64,000 nucleotides of DNA from Sweltsa coloradensis (GCA_024449915.1 JAMZAV010005056.1:1-64000), one strand, 5' to 3'. Positions 22,501 to 34,124 are shown, counted from the first letter of the stretch. Notes: generated by a model not told the origin, from the letters alone. Translations and numbers: made by a program.

Positions 22501-23465
22501 CAAGTGCCTCGGACTCTCTGGACCCGGTCTGTGCAGACGACAGACAGACTTCGAGAATCTCTGCACCTGGCTTGTTTTCGGGCAACATAAGCGTAAGTAA
22601 CCATGTTTGGCTTTTGGGACCCCGAGGAGTTTATAAATTTTTTCACTTTTTCAATTACTTAATTAGTCCGATATCGAATCCTCGGGGACAAAATTACGTC
22701 CATTTTCTTACTTTTCCAGGTGCCGGTGTAAAACTAGCTTATAGGGCACTGTGTTGGCAACGGTCACAAGTATTGACGCAAGGGTCCAAGGTCCACTGAG
22801 TCTCCTAGCGAGTCGAGTGGAGGGCGGCGGGCGCTGGTAGAACCTCCAGTCGATCGAGTGAACGGCGGGCGCAGGGAGAACCTCCGGAGTGTTTGATGTT
22901 GCAAACTGTGCTTCTGTTTTCGCTAATAACTATTCGCTAGACCGAAGAATCCAAATTACAGTGAACACGCTAAGGGGCAGGGGAGAGGGCGAAGGAAGTC
23001 GACTGCCCCTTAAGCATTGCCCCTCCCCCCTGCTGATCCGTCTCAAACAGTTTGTGTGTTGCTTTATTCAAACGTAATGCAAACATAGTTTTGGGCGCAG
23101 ACAAGTGTACCTACTTTAAACGTAACTTAGAAATAAAATGAGCGAGGACCTTAACTAACTCGGTCGTATAAAGCTTGGCAAACCTGTCACCACATACTAT
23201 TGATTATAAAGCAAAAAATAAATCAATACATTCGTATTTAGAGTCTACCACACTTAGTCATAGGGCCATACAAATAAATATTAGTTTTTATAACATTTTG
23301 TTGTTGAAGCTCGACCTGGCTAAGAATAAATGCTTGTAATCGATGTGACAGTAGGAGAAAAATATATTTTTATTCAAGCGAAACAAAATTAAACCAGTGC
23401 TATGAATTGTATACCCACACAGGATGGGTTCGTTTAATTTTATATTTGACAAGTCCAAATTATGA
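22501..23465. other. No gene recognised
   Basis: A 45-bp near-duplicate (GGGCGCxGG..AGAACCTCC..CGAGTG) lies at 22808-22892, and a hairpin of GGGGCAG..CTGCCCC type near 22975-23015. A fragment of repeat family C text (ATTTAGAGTCTACC) is at 23238. Nothing else is recognisable. Confidence 0.4.
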
Positions 23466-23469
23466 TTAC

Positions 23470-23840
23470 CAGGCGGTTTATGCAGTCGGTCGTTTACCGG
23501 TTCTCACTCGAACACTCAGAAGTTAAGCGACATCGGGCGTGGTCCCAAGGGGTAGAGGTGGGTGCCGCTTTCTTCCCCCTGAGACACTCGTATACTGCTG
23601 GTTAGAGGCAATCGGAGTGTTTGAGAGCTAGTGTAACGGCCTTGTTTTTCTCCTGACGTCTGCATCGGCAGGTGTCTCAGGGCTAGAGGAGGAACCTAAC
23701 ATGACTGTCAAGTTAGCACCGTCCTTTTCGGATAGGACGTTAAGCACGTGGTCCCAGTTGGTACTTTTTCGAAAGGAGTATCTACGTGCCGGTACCCGGG
23801 TTTTCCCTCCTTCTTTCTTCATCATCTTCATCATCCAATC
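23470..23840 (+). mobile_element. 5S rRNA-derived SINE, copy 1
   Basis: The head contains AGAAGTTAAGCGACATCGGG, then CGTGGTC and GGTGGGTGCCGC, which is the internal control region of 5S rRNA (box A and C text such as GAAGTTAAGC, ATCGGGC, GGATGGGTGACCGC). The body that follows (CTGACGTCTGC, GAGGAACCTAACATGACTGT, CCTTTTCGGATAGGACGTTA, GGTACTTTTTCGAAAGGAGT) is shared with 29333-29765. The 5S gene structure is incomplete, so this is not a 5S gene. The conserved CGGAT-GGACGTTAA block resembles central domains shared by several invertebrate SINE families. Confidence 0.8.
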
Positions 23841-23999
23841 ATATGTCAATGATCACTCGTTACTCTAAAATGTTCAGAAATGACTGATGTGTCCAATTCA
23901 TTAAGAATAAATTTACACCTCACTAGTCACTCCCCACCACCTGCGCAACCAAACGTTGTATCTCGTCCCTCTTCCACCACCACCACCCCTTATGCAAAT

Positions 24000-24470
24000 A
24001 CTATGGAACGCCAAAGTCTTTGTTAGAACGAGTAGAGTGAGCCATGTGTTAGTAGCCCGGTAACATTTCTTTTCTTCCCCTTACCATTAAGGCCTCCCTA
24101 GCCTATCATAGTGCCTACAGTGTAGCATTTTGGCCTAAACTATGGCCTAAACTTTTTTTACACAACGCCACGGACTCAACAATCTAACCATTAAGGCAAG
24201 ACCCGCGAGTCAACACGGAATATTCAGTTTAAGAATGCCAACAACGCAACCTCCAGCACAGTGATTTCCACCAATACCCTATTATTTATAACGAATAATT
24301 TACAACTTAAATTTTTTTTTTTTTGGTCCCGGGTACTCACCACATGACTCTCTCACTCGTCTAACTGTGAATTTGGGCGTTTTCCCTATCCCTAGTTGGC
24401 TAAAGCGCCCTTGTAGGCCGAAATGTGGGAGGAGCGTGGGTTCAATCCCCTGGTCGGGAAAGATTTTGTT
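24000..24470 (+). mobile_element. Foldback element with attached tRNA-like head, family E copy 3
   Basis: Left arm 24007-24070 (ACGCCAAAGTCTTTGTTAGA, GAGCCATGTGTTAG, CCCGGTAAC) inverts to 24328-24388 (GGTCCCGGGTACTC, CTCGTCTAACTGTGAATTTG). A plus-strand tRNA-like segment follows: TAGTTGGCTAAAGCGCCCTT, then box B GTGGGTTCAATCCCC. The loop (about 255 bp) is longer than in copy 2. Confidence 0.65.
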
Positions 24471-24474
24471 AATT

Positions 24475-27400
24475 TTCTAGAGTGTATTCAAAAATAATTT
24501 AAACATGTTTTGAAATGCATATAACGCAGTGTAGTCCATCATCTGTGGGCAATAGGGCCTACATGGTAAACATAGGCCGGTATCGAAATACGTGAAAATA
24601 TTGCAAGGTTTACTCAATCTACGAGCGGAATTTGGGGGACCTTGACGTCCAACATTCGACTGACCTTGCATGGCACGGCATTTTCACGCCAGGCCGAAAA
24701 ACAAACAAAAAATATATTTTTCAAATCTACAACATTGTCGTAAAATAATTTCTAAACATTGGAAGTCTATTTTTCAGTTTATCATTTCTTGTAGGTTTAA
24801 ATCGCAATGAATCTTGGTCTGATTTTGTTAGCATTCTCAAAAAACTCGTAGCCGGATAGTTCTGTTTAAAATTTCAAGCGCAATCTGTTCAGGGGCGATT
24901 CGGCTGATTTTTCAACCGTACAACACACACACACACACGCGCAGACTAACGATGAGTGCCGTTTAAGTTGAATGGAGATCACTACGTTCGCTACGCTCAC
25001 TCGTTCAACAATTGCATCGCCCCTGACAGCTTTATTTTTTACCGTTGAACCCTTCCAGTCCCCTTGTCCATGATCATGGACAACTTTCCAAATTTATATC
25101 CGGGTAAAAGATAGTTTTTTTCAATTTGACCCCAATTTTGTTATTTTTTCCCCCCGTGCATGAAATTAAATACTTTTTTCCCTATCTCGATTGGACGATA
25201 AGTGAATTTTATTTAGAGAAAATTGAAAATAGACATCTGCGAAAAGGCTAAAAATGGGAAAAATTTGGTTTGTACCGGAAAAGTAATATATTTCTAGTAT
25301 TGTTTCTATTTGAGATACAAAAAATGTAAAATATGCAACAATTTAAAAAAAACTTGTTTTAGGAATGTACATTAAATTTACGTCTTTACCTAAAATGAAT
25401 CTTTTATTCAAAATCCAAAATTTACCAAAATTCCTCAAAAAACACTTTTTTTAAACACTAAAAATCTTAGAAAAAATTTGTATTTTGAAATTATTGATTA
25501 AAATAACTTCATTTTGACCAATTTAATTCAGTACTGAAAGGGTTAATAAAAATATTGTTTTGAAAAGTGTGACTAAACTTGTAGACATTCAGTTCCGCTT
25601 GCGTGACATTTGTGTTGAAATTACCGGAGATACTAATCAGCATAGCGATCACAAATTTTCGTAAAACGAACGTGCTATAAATAAAGTTCAATTCATATGA
25701 TAACAGTCGCAATTACTGGCGAATCCAGCCCTGATACATGGGGCGGGGGGCAGTAATCTTTCCCCCCAAGTGATCAGATAAATATCATAAAACGAAAACA
25801 AATGTGAAAGCAGTAGCGTATTAAGAAGGGGGGGGGGGGGGGGTTCAGGTTTGCAAAATCATTACAGGGTAAGTATGAAATTTCCAGCCTTTTGCAGTGC
25901 CCTGTTTGGCCTACACGTACTTTCTAAAATGTTTGCTTTTTATTTTAATTTGTTCATTCTAGTAGGCAGTGATTATATTTCTGTCTTTTGACTTTTAAAC
26001 ATAAAGGATTTGACTGTTACTCTTGTCCATGGCGTCGGGTGAATACGTGCCTTTCGTTTTGTGTGGTCAATAAATCATCTAACTCACTTTACACTTACAT
26101 TATTCATTTCCTCTGGAATATTAACAACACGCCCCTTATCGGAGAGGGCGACAAAAACTGCGAATTTCCAGCTGCTTTCAAATGTATAAAAACAGGTTAA
26201 AAACTCTATAGTTGCAGAATAGGTAATGGTAATTTTTGGTTACACCATGGAGTTATAAATATCCAACTCCATGGTTACACAATCAAAATCGGAATATCAT
26301 GTGAGTTTATCCCCCCCCCCCCCCTGCCCAAGTACTCACCACTGGTCGCAATTTGAAGGCTCCCACACCTTAGCCCAGCAAAAACTGATCCGTAAATTTA
26401 TAAACTAAGGGATATTCCCACAAATAAAATGTTTATTCTGAAAATATGTCTTCAGTAACTAAGGGAAAACCGATGAGCTGCTCATCTCAGTCAGGTTTCC
26501 CGGCAAAACGTAAGACGTTCCGGTTAACATAAGGTTTTAACACGTAGTCGTAATGTTGGAACAGAAGGAACACGTACCGGCGTTCACACAAATGCGCTAG
26601 TTTTAAGACATAGTTTTAACTCATAAGACACTGTTTTATGCGTAAGAAAGTTGAACAATTTTCTAATTTTCGACAAAACCTTTACTTATGTATACGAAAA
26701 AGTTAAGTCAAACTAGCATACACTTTGAAAGGCTTGACTACTACAGTCAACTGAACTTCCTTAATAAAAATATAAAGTAGGCAGGACTTGGAGCATTATT
26801 TGTGGTGCATATTAATCAACATTGATTGGAAATATTATCATGAATAATTATTTGTTTATTATAACCTTTGAATCCCTTCTTAATCAAGTATCTCTGTTCA
26901 TATCTGCAAAAGAACTTTGAAGACAATGGCCATTTCTTATGTGTACCTAGGCGCGCTTACAGACTCAAGCGGTATAAACTAAAACCTTACGTGTTATGTT
27001 TATGTGTGTATCGGACCTTGTAGCTAAACCCAACCTCTCCAGCGCCGCGTCCATTCTTCTGTGCCTCGAGTAACGGTACAGTACAGTGTCGTCGAGCAGA
27101 TCTAGCGAGTTATAGCCGGCGCGGAGATGATAAATAACTTCAGACCGAAATAGAAATAGTACGTTGAACTAATACTAGTTTATTATTGTGTTGATTCATT
27201 GTGTCAATCGGTCTTCTAGCAGCAGTCAGCAACCAGGCTCGTCACTTGCTACCTATGCCGAGACACTGCGGCGCATGGTAGTACAAGGCAAATATATTTA
27301 AACAAAAAAACATTATTTTTTTTTATTTTTTGTTTTTTAAATATTATTTGTAATTCATGGTTGTTACATATTGATATTTTTATTTGTTGGCGTAACTAAC

Positions 27401-28600
27401 TCTTGGTTCTTTCGGAGTGGGGGGGGGGGGGGGGCGAAGCATTTTGTAACCACTACATAATATTGCATCCTATTCCTGGTAGAACGGGTCCGGGGGGATT
27501 GTCTCCGAGCTAACGTGGGTCTGGGGCACATAGCCCTAGATTATTTTAGAATTTTTTAACATTCGGCCTACAAGAAAAATGTTTTTTTTTTGGGGGCTAG
27601 GTTTTTAGCGTGGTTTCGTCGAAATTTATAAAATTGTGAAATTTGTCATTTTAACAGTCAGTTTATCGAAATCTAGCCACTATATTGTGGCCACCCCCCA
27701 CCACCCACCCCCCTCCTTCCGCACATCTAGTAACACCCACTGCCAATAAGACCGGGTGAGTTCTTATTATTCTATTATGAATAGCGGTAGTGTAAACTTA
27801 CAGTCATCGATATTCTTAGGAACTAATCGCCGTTTGCTACATAGTTTATTTGACAAACAATATTAGAATATATGAGATAAGTATTAAGTACGTCCTACCA
27901 GCCTAGCAAGCTGACAACAACAAGCTGACAACAACAAGCTGAGCAAGTCAACACTGAAAAACAAGACATATACAAACCAACAATACCATATTTTATGCAG
28001 ACAAATACCATGCAAATCCAGTACATGTAATCGGATTGTTTGTTGGTGCAAGGGGGACAATCCCAAAGTTTTTTGTAGATTTTTGTAATACTTTTAAATT
28101 AGGAAAAACACTTCATTCATTGACGTTTCGATGGTGGCATTAAAGTTCTATTTCTATTCTTAGGAATCAACCTTTATGGGTCTTAACATGTAATTTTTTG
28201 ATTGCATTTATTATTACTCAATTCTTTTATTATATTTAAATTTAAAATTGTTTTTAATTGTTTGCTAATCAAAATGTATGTTATTTTTATTCTGTGTCCT
28301 TGTGGGCAGTTGTATTTGTACACAGAGTTTTGTTTTACTTGTAAAATAAAGTTTCTTCTCTCTCTTGATAAAAAGTAAGACAAATCTCGAAGGCATATTA
28401 TATGTCATTGTTGTGTATGTAAAAATAACGTGTGTGTCCGTGAATTTACATAATTATTAATTCAAATTTTTATTTAGTAAGATAATATGGGCATAATATC
28501 CAGAAAATCAGTGGCTAATTTAATAACGTAATTAAAAATTCGAATTTCCCTTGTTCATAGTAAATTAAGCGTAAACAAAAGAAAGATTGGACATGTAAAT
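24475..28600. other. No gene recognised in ~4 kb
   Basis: AT-rich intergenic sequence. Contents seen: a (CA)n run near 24925, a poly-G run at 25829-25845, a small hairpin (ACCATGGAGTT/AACTCCATGGT) at 26243-26275, a C-run near 26311, a G-run at 27419-27434, and a short tandem of CAAGCTGACAACAA near 27908-27940. Open frames up to 70 codons show no motifs. Confidence 0.45.
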
Positions 28601-28609
28601 TCAAGTGAC

Positions 28610-29332
28610 GTCCCGCGGTGGTACTAACGATTCGGCGCTGGTCCGAAACGTATACCTCTACGAGGACGTAGGTTCGATCGATGTCGTCCGCGTGGTACTT
28701 ACTATTATGGCGCTGGTTTCGGCGATGGCGTATATCTCTAGGATGACTTAGGTTCTGACTGTCGTCCGCTGTGGTACATCGATTAGGGGCGCTTGCTCGA
28801 AGCGTATATTCTCTACGAGGACGTAGTTCGATGTCGTCGCGCGGTGGAACTTACGATTCGGAGCGTCTGGTTCGCGAAAGTCGTATAGCTCTACAGGACT
28901 TAATGGTTCGATGTCCGTCCGCGGTGGTATCTGGTACGATTCGGCGCTGGTCCGAAGCCGTAATAAGCTCTACAGGACGTAGGTTTCGTGTCGTCCGCGA
29001 ACTACATAATGGGCGCTGGTCCGAAGGCGTATAGCTCTAGGAGGACTAGTTCGATGTCGGTCGCGCGGGGTGGTACATACGATTATGGCCTTGTCCCAGG
29101 GAGCGTATATCTCTACGAGGACTAGGTTCGAATGTCGTCCCGGTGAACTACGATTAGGGCGGCTGGTTCCGAAGCGTGTAGTCTAGGATGACGTAGGTTC
29201 GATGTCGTCCGCGGTGGCACATACATTAGGGCGCTTGTCGGGCGAAGCGTATATCTCTAACTACGAGGACTCCGTAGGTTCGATGTCGTCCGCGTCGTGG
29301 AACTTACGATTAGGGCGCTGTCCGAATCTTGT
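28610..29332 (+). repeat. Tandem array of tRNA-Leu-like monomers, left part
   Basis: About nine ~75-bp units: GGTGGCACATACGATTAGG, GCGCTGGTCCGAAGCG, TATGGCTCTACGAGGACG, TAGGTTCGATGTCGTCC. Read as a tRNA, TTAGGGCGCTGG fits the D-arm to anticodon stem of leucine tRNAs, CTCTACGAGGACGTAGG fits their long variable arm, and GGTTCGAT is box B. Stems are imperfect and the 3' half of the T-arm (TGTC instead of TCCC) does not pair, so the units are degenerate. Units differ by many small indels. Confidence 0.6.
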
Positions 29333-29765
29333 TAATAAGCCAGCAGTTTAGCCGAGCTCGTTTCACCGGTTTCCCACTCTGAACACCGAAGTGAGGCAGA
29401 ATCGGGCGTGGTCCTGGTGAGTGGGTGACCGCTCTGGCCTGCAAAAACTCACGTATGACCGCTGGTTAGAGCAGTGTCGGTTCGAAAGCTAGTGTACAGC
29501 TTCTTTCTTTCGACGTCTGCTAGGCAGTGGCCGGGTTGAGTGGAGGAACCTACATGACTGTCTAAGTTACTTCGTCCTTTTCGGATGGGACTTAAGCCAG
29601 TTGGTCCCCTTGGTACTTTTCGAAAGGAGTAGGCTACGTGCCGGTACCTGGGTTTCCCCTCCTCCCCTTCTGTTCATACTTCATCCTCATCTATCCCACT
29701 CATCGTCTCGATTAGCCAAAGTGCATAAATATGAGACGTTAAGCCAAGTATTTCAATCAATCAAT
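29333..29765 (+). mobile_element. 5S rRNA-derived SINE, copy 2, inside the tRNA-like array
   Basis: Head: GAACACCGAAGTGAGGCAGA, ATCGGGCGTGGTC, GAGTGGGTGACCGCTCTGG, the 5S internal promoter text. Body as in copy 1 (GTCCTTTTCGGATGGGACTT, GGTACTTTTCGAAAGGAGTA). It ends in (TCAA)n. The array unit is interrupted at GTCCGAA and resumes with CCGAAGCGG, which suggests a short CCGAA target duplication. Confidence 0.8.
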
Positions 29766-30505
29766 CACCGAAGCGGTATGGCTCTTACGAGGACGTGGGT
29801 TCGATGTCGTCCGCGGAGGCACCTACGATTAGGGCGCTGGTATCAAGCGTATGGCTCTCCGAGGACGTGGGTTCGTGTCGTCCGCGGAGGTACATACGAT
29901 AGGGCGCTGGTCCACGGGCGTAGGCTCTATGGGGCGAGAACGTGCGTTCGCTGTCTCCGTGGTGGCACTCTATAAGGGCACTGGTCGCTAGGCGTATGGC
30001 TCTACGAGAACTAGGTTTGATGTCGTCCGCGGTCGCACATACGATTAGGCGCTTGGTCCGAAGCGTATGGCTCTACGAGGACGTTGAATTCGTGTCTTCT
30101 GCAGTGGGCAACATACGATTAGGGCGCTGGTCCCGAACGTAATGGCTCTAGCGAGACATAGGTTCGATGTCGTCCGCGGTGGGCCATGCGATTAGGGCGC
30201 TGGTCAAAAGCGTATGGCTCTACTAGGACTTACTTCGATGTCGTACCTACCGGTGGCACATAACGATTAGGGCGCTGGTCCGAGCGTAGGGCTCTACGAG
30301 GCCGTTGATTCGATGTTCTTCTGCAGTGGCACATACGTTTAGGGCGCTGGTCCGAAGCGTATGTCTCTACGAGGACGTCTGATTCATGTCGTCCGTGGAT
30401 TGCACATACGATTAGGGCGGCTGGTCCCAAGCTTATGGCTCTACGAGGACGTGGGTTCGATGTCTTCTGCGGTGGCACATACGATTTGGGCGCAATTCGT
30501 CTCGA
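29766..30505 (+). repeat. Tandem array of tRNA-Leu-like monomers, right part
   Basis: About ten more ~72-75-bp units, cleaner than on the left (for example 30045-30130 and 30345-30490), each with GATTAGGGCGCTGGTCC, AAGCGTATGGCTCTACGAGG, ACGTxGGTTCGATGTCxTC. Together with the left part there are about 19 units in one head-to-tail array. Confidence 0.6.
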
Positions 30506-31425
30506 AAAGCGTCAATGCAAACAAAAGATTTTTAACTACCTTAATCCATCAATATTATTCTTTGGTTGTGAAAGTGAAAACGGTGACTTGGAAGCTGGCA
30601 GGGGCAGTTGTGGATACAGGGGGACCACCTTTCATGACTTCATAACCCTGATTTTGTTTCATCATGTTTGTAATTTACAAACTTTGAACCCTTTTTTCGG
30701 TGTTTCTGCAAATTTGCAAAAATAAAATTGCCTTTGAAGTTATGATTGCTTGACGATGATGAATGCTTAATTTGATCTAGGTGCCCGTTAGGGCGCCGCA
30801 GCCAAGCCGCAATGCACTACACACTCTGGCACCTTATACAGCAAGCAGAGTTGGGGTGATTTCGAGGTGTTTCCCAGCCCCGTCATGAAACGTGATGTGA
30901 AACTTGAAAACTATCAACATCGAGGGGATTTAGGTACTCCGACAACACTGCCAAATTTGGTTGGTGTATACGAACATTCCTTCTTGGTGAAAAAATGACT
31001 TGAACACATGATAAAATCACTTAAGGTTGTTATCTCCTTTACTACTACTGGCTACTGTCCTAATTCGTCAGTTTCAATTGCCCATCGATTCTGGCCAACG
31101 GCTAGTGCTACAACGTTCATGTTTTACATGGGTAGCATTAAGGTAAGGTGATGTTATTCCTTCCAAAAGAAAATTTAAAAGTTTTGCTGGAAGCTTCCAA
31201 ATAAAGGTTTCAATATAACCTTATTCAAGAATATAATCAACAAGTAAATATAGTTCTTGACAATAATTGACTACATTGTTTACACAAATCAAGTCTTTGG
31301 AACCACTACATATTTTACATCCAATGTTTATTGGTAATACCATAGAAATTTAATCAACTTTGATAAAATTATTATATTTTAAAAGCAAATAATTTTGAGC
31401 ATGAAACTTGAAAAATACTGAGATC
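30506..31425. other. No gene recognised; Helitron2-like body text at the right
   Basis: Bases 31030-31320 resemble eroded body text of the Helitron2-like elements (a CATGTTTTACATGGGTAGCATTAAGG-like phrase, AAGGTTTCAATATAACC, ACAATAATTGACTAC) but lack ends. Bases 30506-31020 hold nothing recognisable. Confidence 0.4.
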
Positions 31426-31841
31426 ACACACATAACAAAACCTTGTAGAAATACAAGCCAAACCTTACACACTGAAAGAAATGAGATCTAAAAAAGGTGC
31501 AAAGCTATGCCTTACACATTTTCGCATTCTTAATTCATAACTGTAGAGTGTCCCGTAACAGCCATCCTCGAAAAGCTTGTGAAAAATAGAATTTGCATGA
31601 CCATTACGTTTAAATTAATTATATAAAAAAACTTGATGAACTATTTACGTGTTTGAAGGTTGGAATTAATAATTCCAAATTCTATTTTCGCAAGCTTTTC
31701 AGGATGCTGTTACGGGGACACTGGTACGTTTATGATAAGAATGCGCAATGTGGTAAGGTAGATGAGCTGGCCCTTTTTTAGATCTCATTTCTTTTGAGTG
31801 TGTAGGTTTGGCTGTAGTTCTACAAGTTTTTGTAGTGTGTG
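31426..31841. mobile_element. Foldback element family B, copy 1
   Basis: A ~415-bp inverted repeat: CCAAACCTTACACACT, GTGTCCCGTAACAG and AAAAGCTTGTGAAAAATAGA on the left return inverted as TCTATTTTCGCAAGCTTTTC, CTGTTACGGGGACAC and GTAGGTTTGG on the right. A second copy is at 60561-60966. Both are embedded in Helitron2-like text. There is no coding capacity. Confidence 0.75.
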
Positions 31842-31999
31842 TTTACTAATCCTATCATTAATGGTTACTATTTTGTAATTTTGTTTATTTCTATTATTTA
31901 TGTTGTTTTATGTGGACAATTTGTTGTGTAGGGCGGCTGGCAGACACCTTGTGTTTAGGGCATACTGCCCTTATCTGACAACCTTCCGTATTTACCCTA

Positions 32000-32570
32000 C
32001 TAGGAAGCTTCGCAAACACATTTTTAGTCGCGTTGATGGATGAGCCTTTTGTAAGGTGAGGGGGGGGTGGGGGGGTTTTTAGTTTGCGATGGACTACTTT
32101 TCCTTTTTGGCAAAGTGCCTTTTGAATGGCTTCTGAGCTGGGATTGTTGTCAAGGTTTATATCGTTAGATTAGGGGGGTTAATTGTTTTATAACTTCAAA
32201 AATTCAGGAAAAAAAAAAAAAAAAAAATTAAAACCTTTATTCCTATGGATTCTGGCTAAGCTTTTTCAACTTTTTCTTTCAAAACAGCATACATCATCAT
32301 TACCATTAATGTCCGCATGTAAAATATGAACGTTTAGCCCCACACCCTTTGGTCAGAATCGGCCCAAATGTCACGGGAATATCGGCACTTAATATTTCTT
32401 TGATTGTAACCAAAAACTGGCAAATCTAAGTTCAGAGATTTTAAAGTTCCCCTCAATTTTCATCAAGATCGCATAATTATGCCGTTTGGGGGCCCGGTAT
32501 AGAGCGAACAAACAACAAAATACAGACAAACAATAACAAACAAACAAAAAAAAGAAAATGTTCACACATA
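32000..32570 (-). mobile_element. Helitron2-like non-autonomous element, copy 1
   Basis: The minus-strand 3' end reads GCGAAGCTTCCTAG followed by T, preceded by the stem pieces AACGCG and the inverse motif GCTCATCCATC. Body phrases (CCTATGGATTCTGGCTAAGC, GGTCAGAATCGGCCCAAATG, CTAAGTTCAGAGATT) match 56106-56716. The 5' end is eroded; a poly-A run and G-runs interrupt it. Confidence 0.65.
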
Positions 32571-32817
32571 CTAGTATATCGTAATACATCACCACACGAT
32601 ATGCGCAAAATTGGATTTGCAAGACTGACCCCTCCCCCCCCCCCCTCCCCTATGATCATCTTCTGGGACTTCCCCCCCTATTAATTCATTCCTCACTCTT
32701 GACACCGTCGAGGAGCCGCCCAAATACATAGTAACTCAACCAAAGATGATCGCCGCCCCCACCAACCCGCCCACTTCAGTAAAATGTTAAGACATCTCTA
32801 CTCAACCGTGTCTTACC

Positions 32818-32932
32818 TGGCCCCGTACCTGAGGCGACCCTTCTTTCAATTGACTCCGCTCCGGCTTGCTGGTCAATGATAATCCCATTAAGAAATGAAA
32901 GGGTCTCGCTCAGGTACTTGGGCCAGTAAACA
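32818..32932. mobile_element. Small MITE (~115 bp)
   Basis: Imperfect terminal inverted repeats: GGCCCCGTACCTGAGGCGAC on the left and, reversed, GGCCCAAGTACCTGAGCGAG on the right, both followed by ACCCTT-TTTCA. There is no obvious target duplication and no second copy in the window. Confidence 0.5.
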
Positions 32933-32934
32933 CG

Positions 32935-33700
32935 GTTTGATTATAGCCTCGCAGTACATCAACCAACTACAACAATTGAAGTCATGTAGGCATTTAACCA
33001 ACTTTTAGGCCACAATGAGTGTTATTATCGATTATTACTAAATCAGGGACGCCGCATCGTTTGGAGACGAATGGTTTAAGTTACGATCAAAATACACATA
33101 ACATATCGCAATGAATTTGCCGTTAATTGAGAAAAGGTGTAAGTCCAAACTGTGTGTTACCCACCCGTTCATTTTATGACCGCACGTATGTTTTTTTTTG
33201 TTGTTAACCACGTTCCCATAAATCAGTTGTATCAATTATTTTCAAAATATTACAATCAAATGTGTGACAAATGGATTCATGAATATTAGCACAGTTCTAT
33301 TAGATATCTCAGAACTTACATTGACTGGCTTATAATATCACTTTAACAATAAATAATTCAATTGAAAAGCTAATTAGAGTCAGAAAACTAAGTGTTGTGC
33401 TCCGTGTTTGAGCATTTGAAAGCGAAAAAAACTCGCCCTAGCTGCCACAAAAAAGTTCGTACGCGCATGTTTGGGAGTTATCCGTGAAGCACAGAATACA
33501 TTCTTATCCAAGTTGGCCTTGTTGATTCTGGGACAATAGTGCAGACAGTTATTTTCAAATTCTCTATCGTCCGTTGCTACTTTTGACCATTTTCACCATT
33601 GTTTCATAAAAGTCTTTTCGCAACGAAGTCGCCCAACGTAATTCGGTTTTAATATTATTTTTAAATTTATTATTTCATTTAAATAAAAATAAATAAAATA
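32935..33700. other. No recognisable feature
   Basis: AT-rich intergenic sequence; no conserved coding or repeat text seen. Confidence 0.35.
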
Positions 33701-33703
33701 AAT

Positions 33704-33830
33704 TGAATTTAGAGTCTACCCACTCAGTTATATAACTGATTTTCAGTGGGGGACTTTAAATCAAAGCGACTAAGCCAACCCTGTAGGCCCCGACGCAAAT
33801 CGGCGAGTGAGCGATAACCAACCAAAGATC
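33704..33830 (+). repeat. Dispersed repeat family C, copy 1
   Basis: TTTAGAGTCTACCCACTCAG, TTATATAACTGATTTTCAGT, GGGGGACTTTAAATCAAAGC and GAGTGAGCGATAACCAACCA appear here, at 43561-43694 (same strand) and at 42791-42917 (inverted), nearly identical. It follows an AAATAAA-rich run. Probably a short non-autonomous element; the type is unknown. Confidence 0.75.
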
Positions 33831-33979
33831 GTTATTTTTAATAGGTAATATAGCAATCAGTGGTATGGGGACAGTGGGCGAACACCCGCGAATCAACGCC
33901 AGAATCAACGGCCGATTCAGCACAACTCTGAATTTATTATGTCTTCGTTGCTATGGTGGACGGCTCTCCAAAGTCACCG

Positions 33980-34118
33980 TTTATCCAAACTCCTAAGCAA
34001 GAACTGATGGACTTAAGTCGCAAATCAGAAGTTAAAAAACTTCTGACTATGGCGGGAATCGAACCCTTGACCTTCTGCATTGGAAGCAGATACGCTAACA
34101 ACAAGACCAACGAGCCAC
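33980..34118 (-). mobile_element. tRNA-Gly-like SINE, family F copy 2
   Basis: Same head as at 12590-12712 on the minus strand (GTGTGGCTCGTTGGTCTTG, TGCTTCCAATGCAGA, GGGTTCGATTCCCGCC) and same body (CTTCTGATTTGCGACTTAAG). The head has only one copy of the 19-bp unit that is expanded at 12.7 kb. Confidence 0.7.
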
Positions 34119-34124
34119 ACATTT

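Noticed and set aside
29333..29450. A 5S rRNA gene
   Set aside because: Only the internal promoter region is recognisable, the ends do not pair, and a shared SINE body follows in both copies.
28610..30505. CRISPR-like array (regular repeats)
   Set aside because: There are no unique spacers between units; units are contiguous and the genome is animal.
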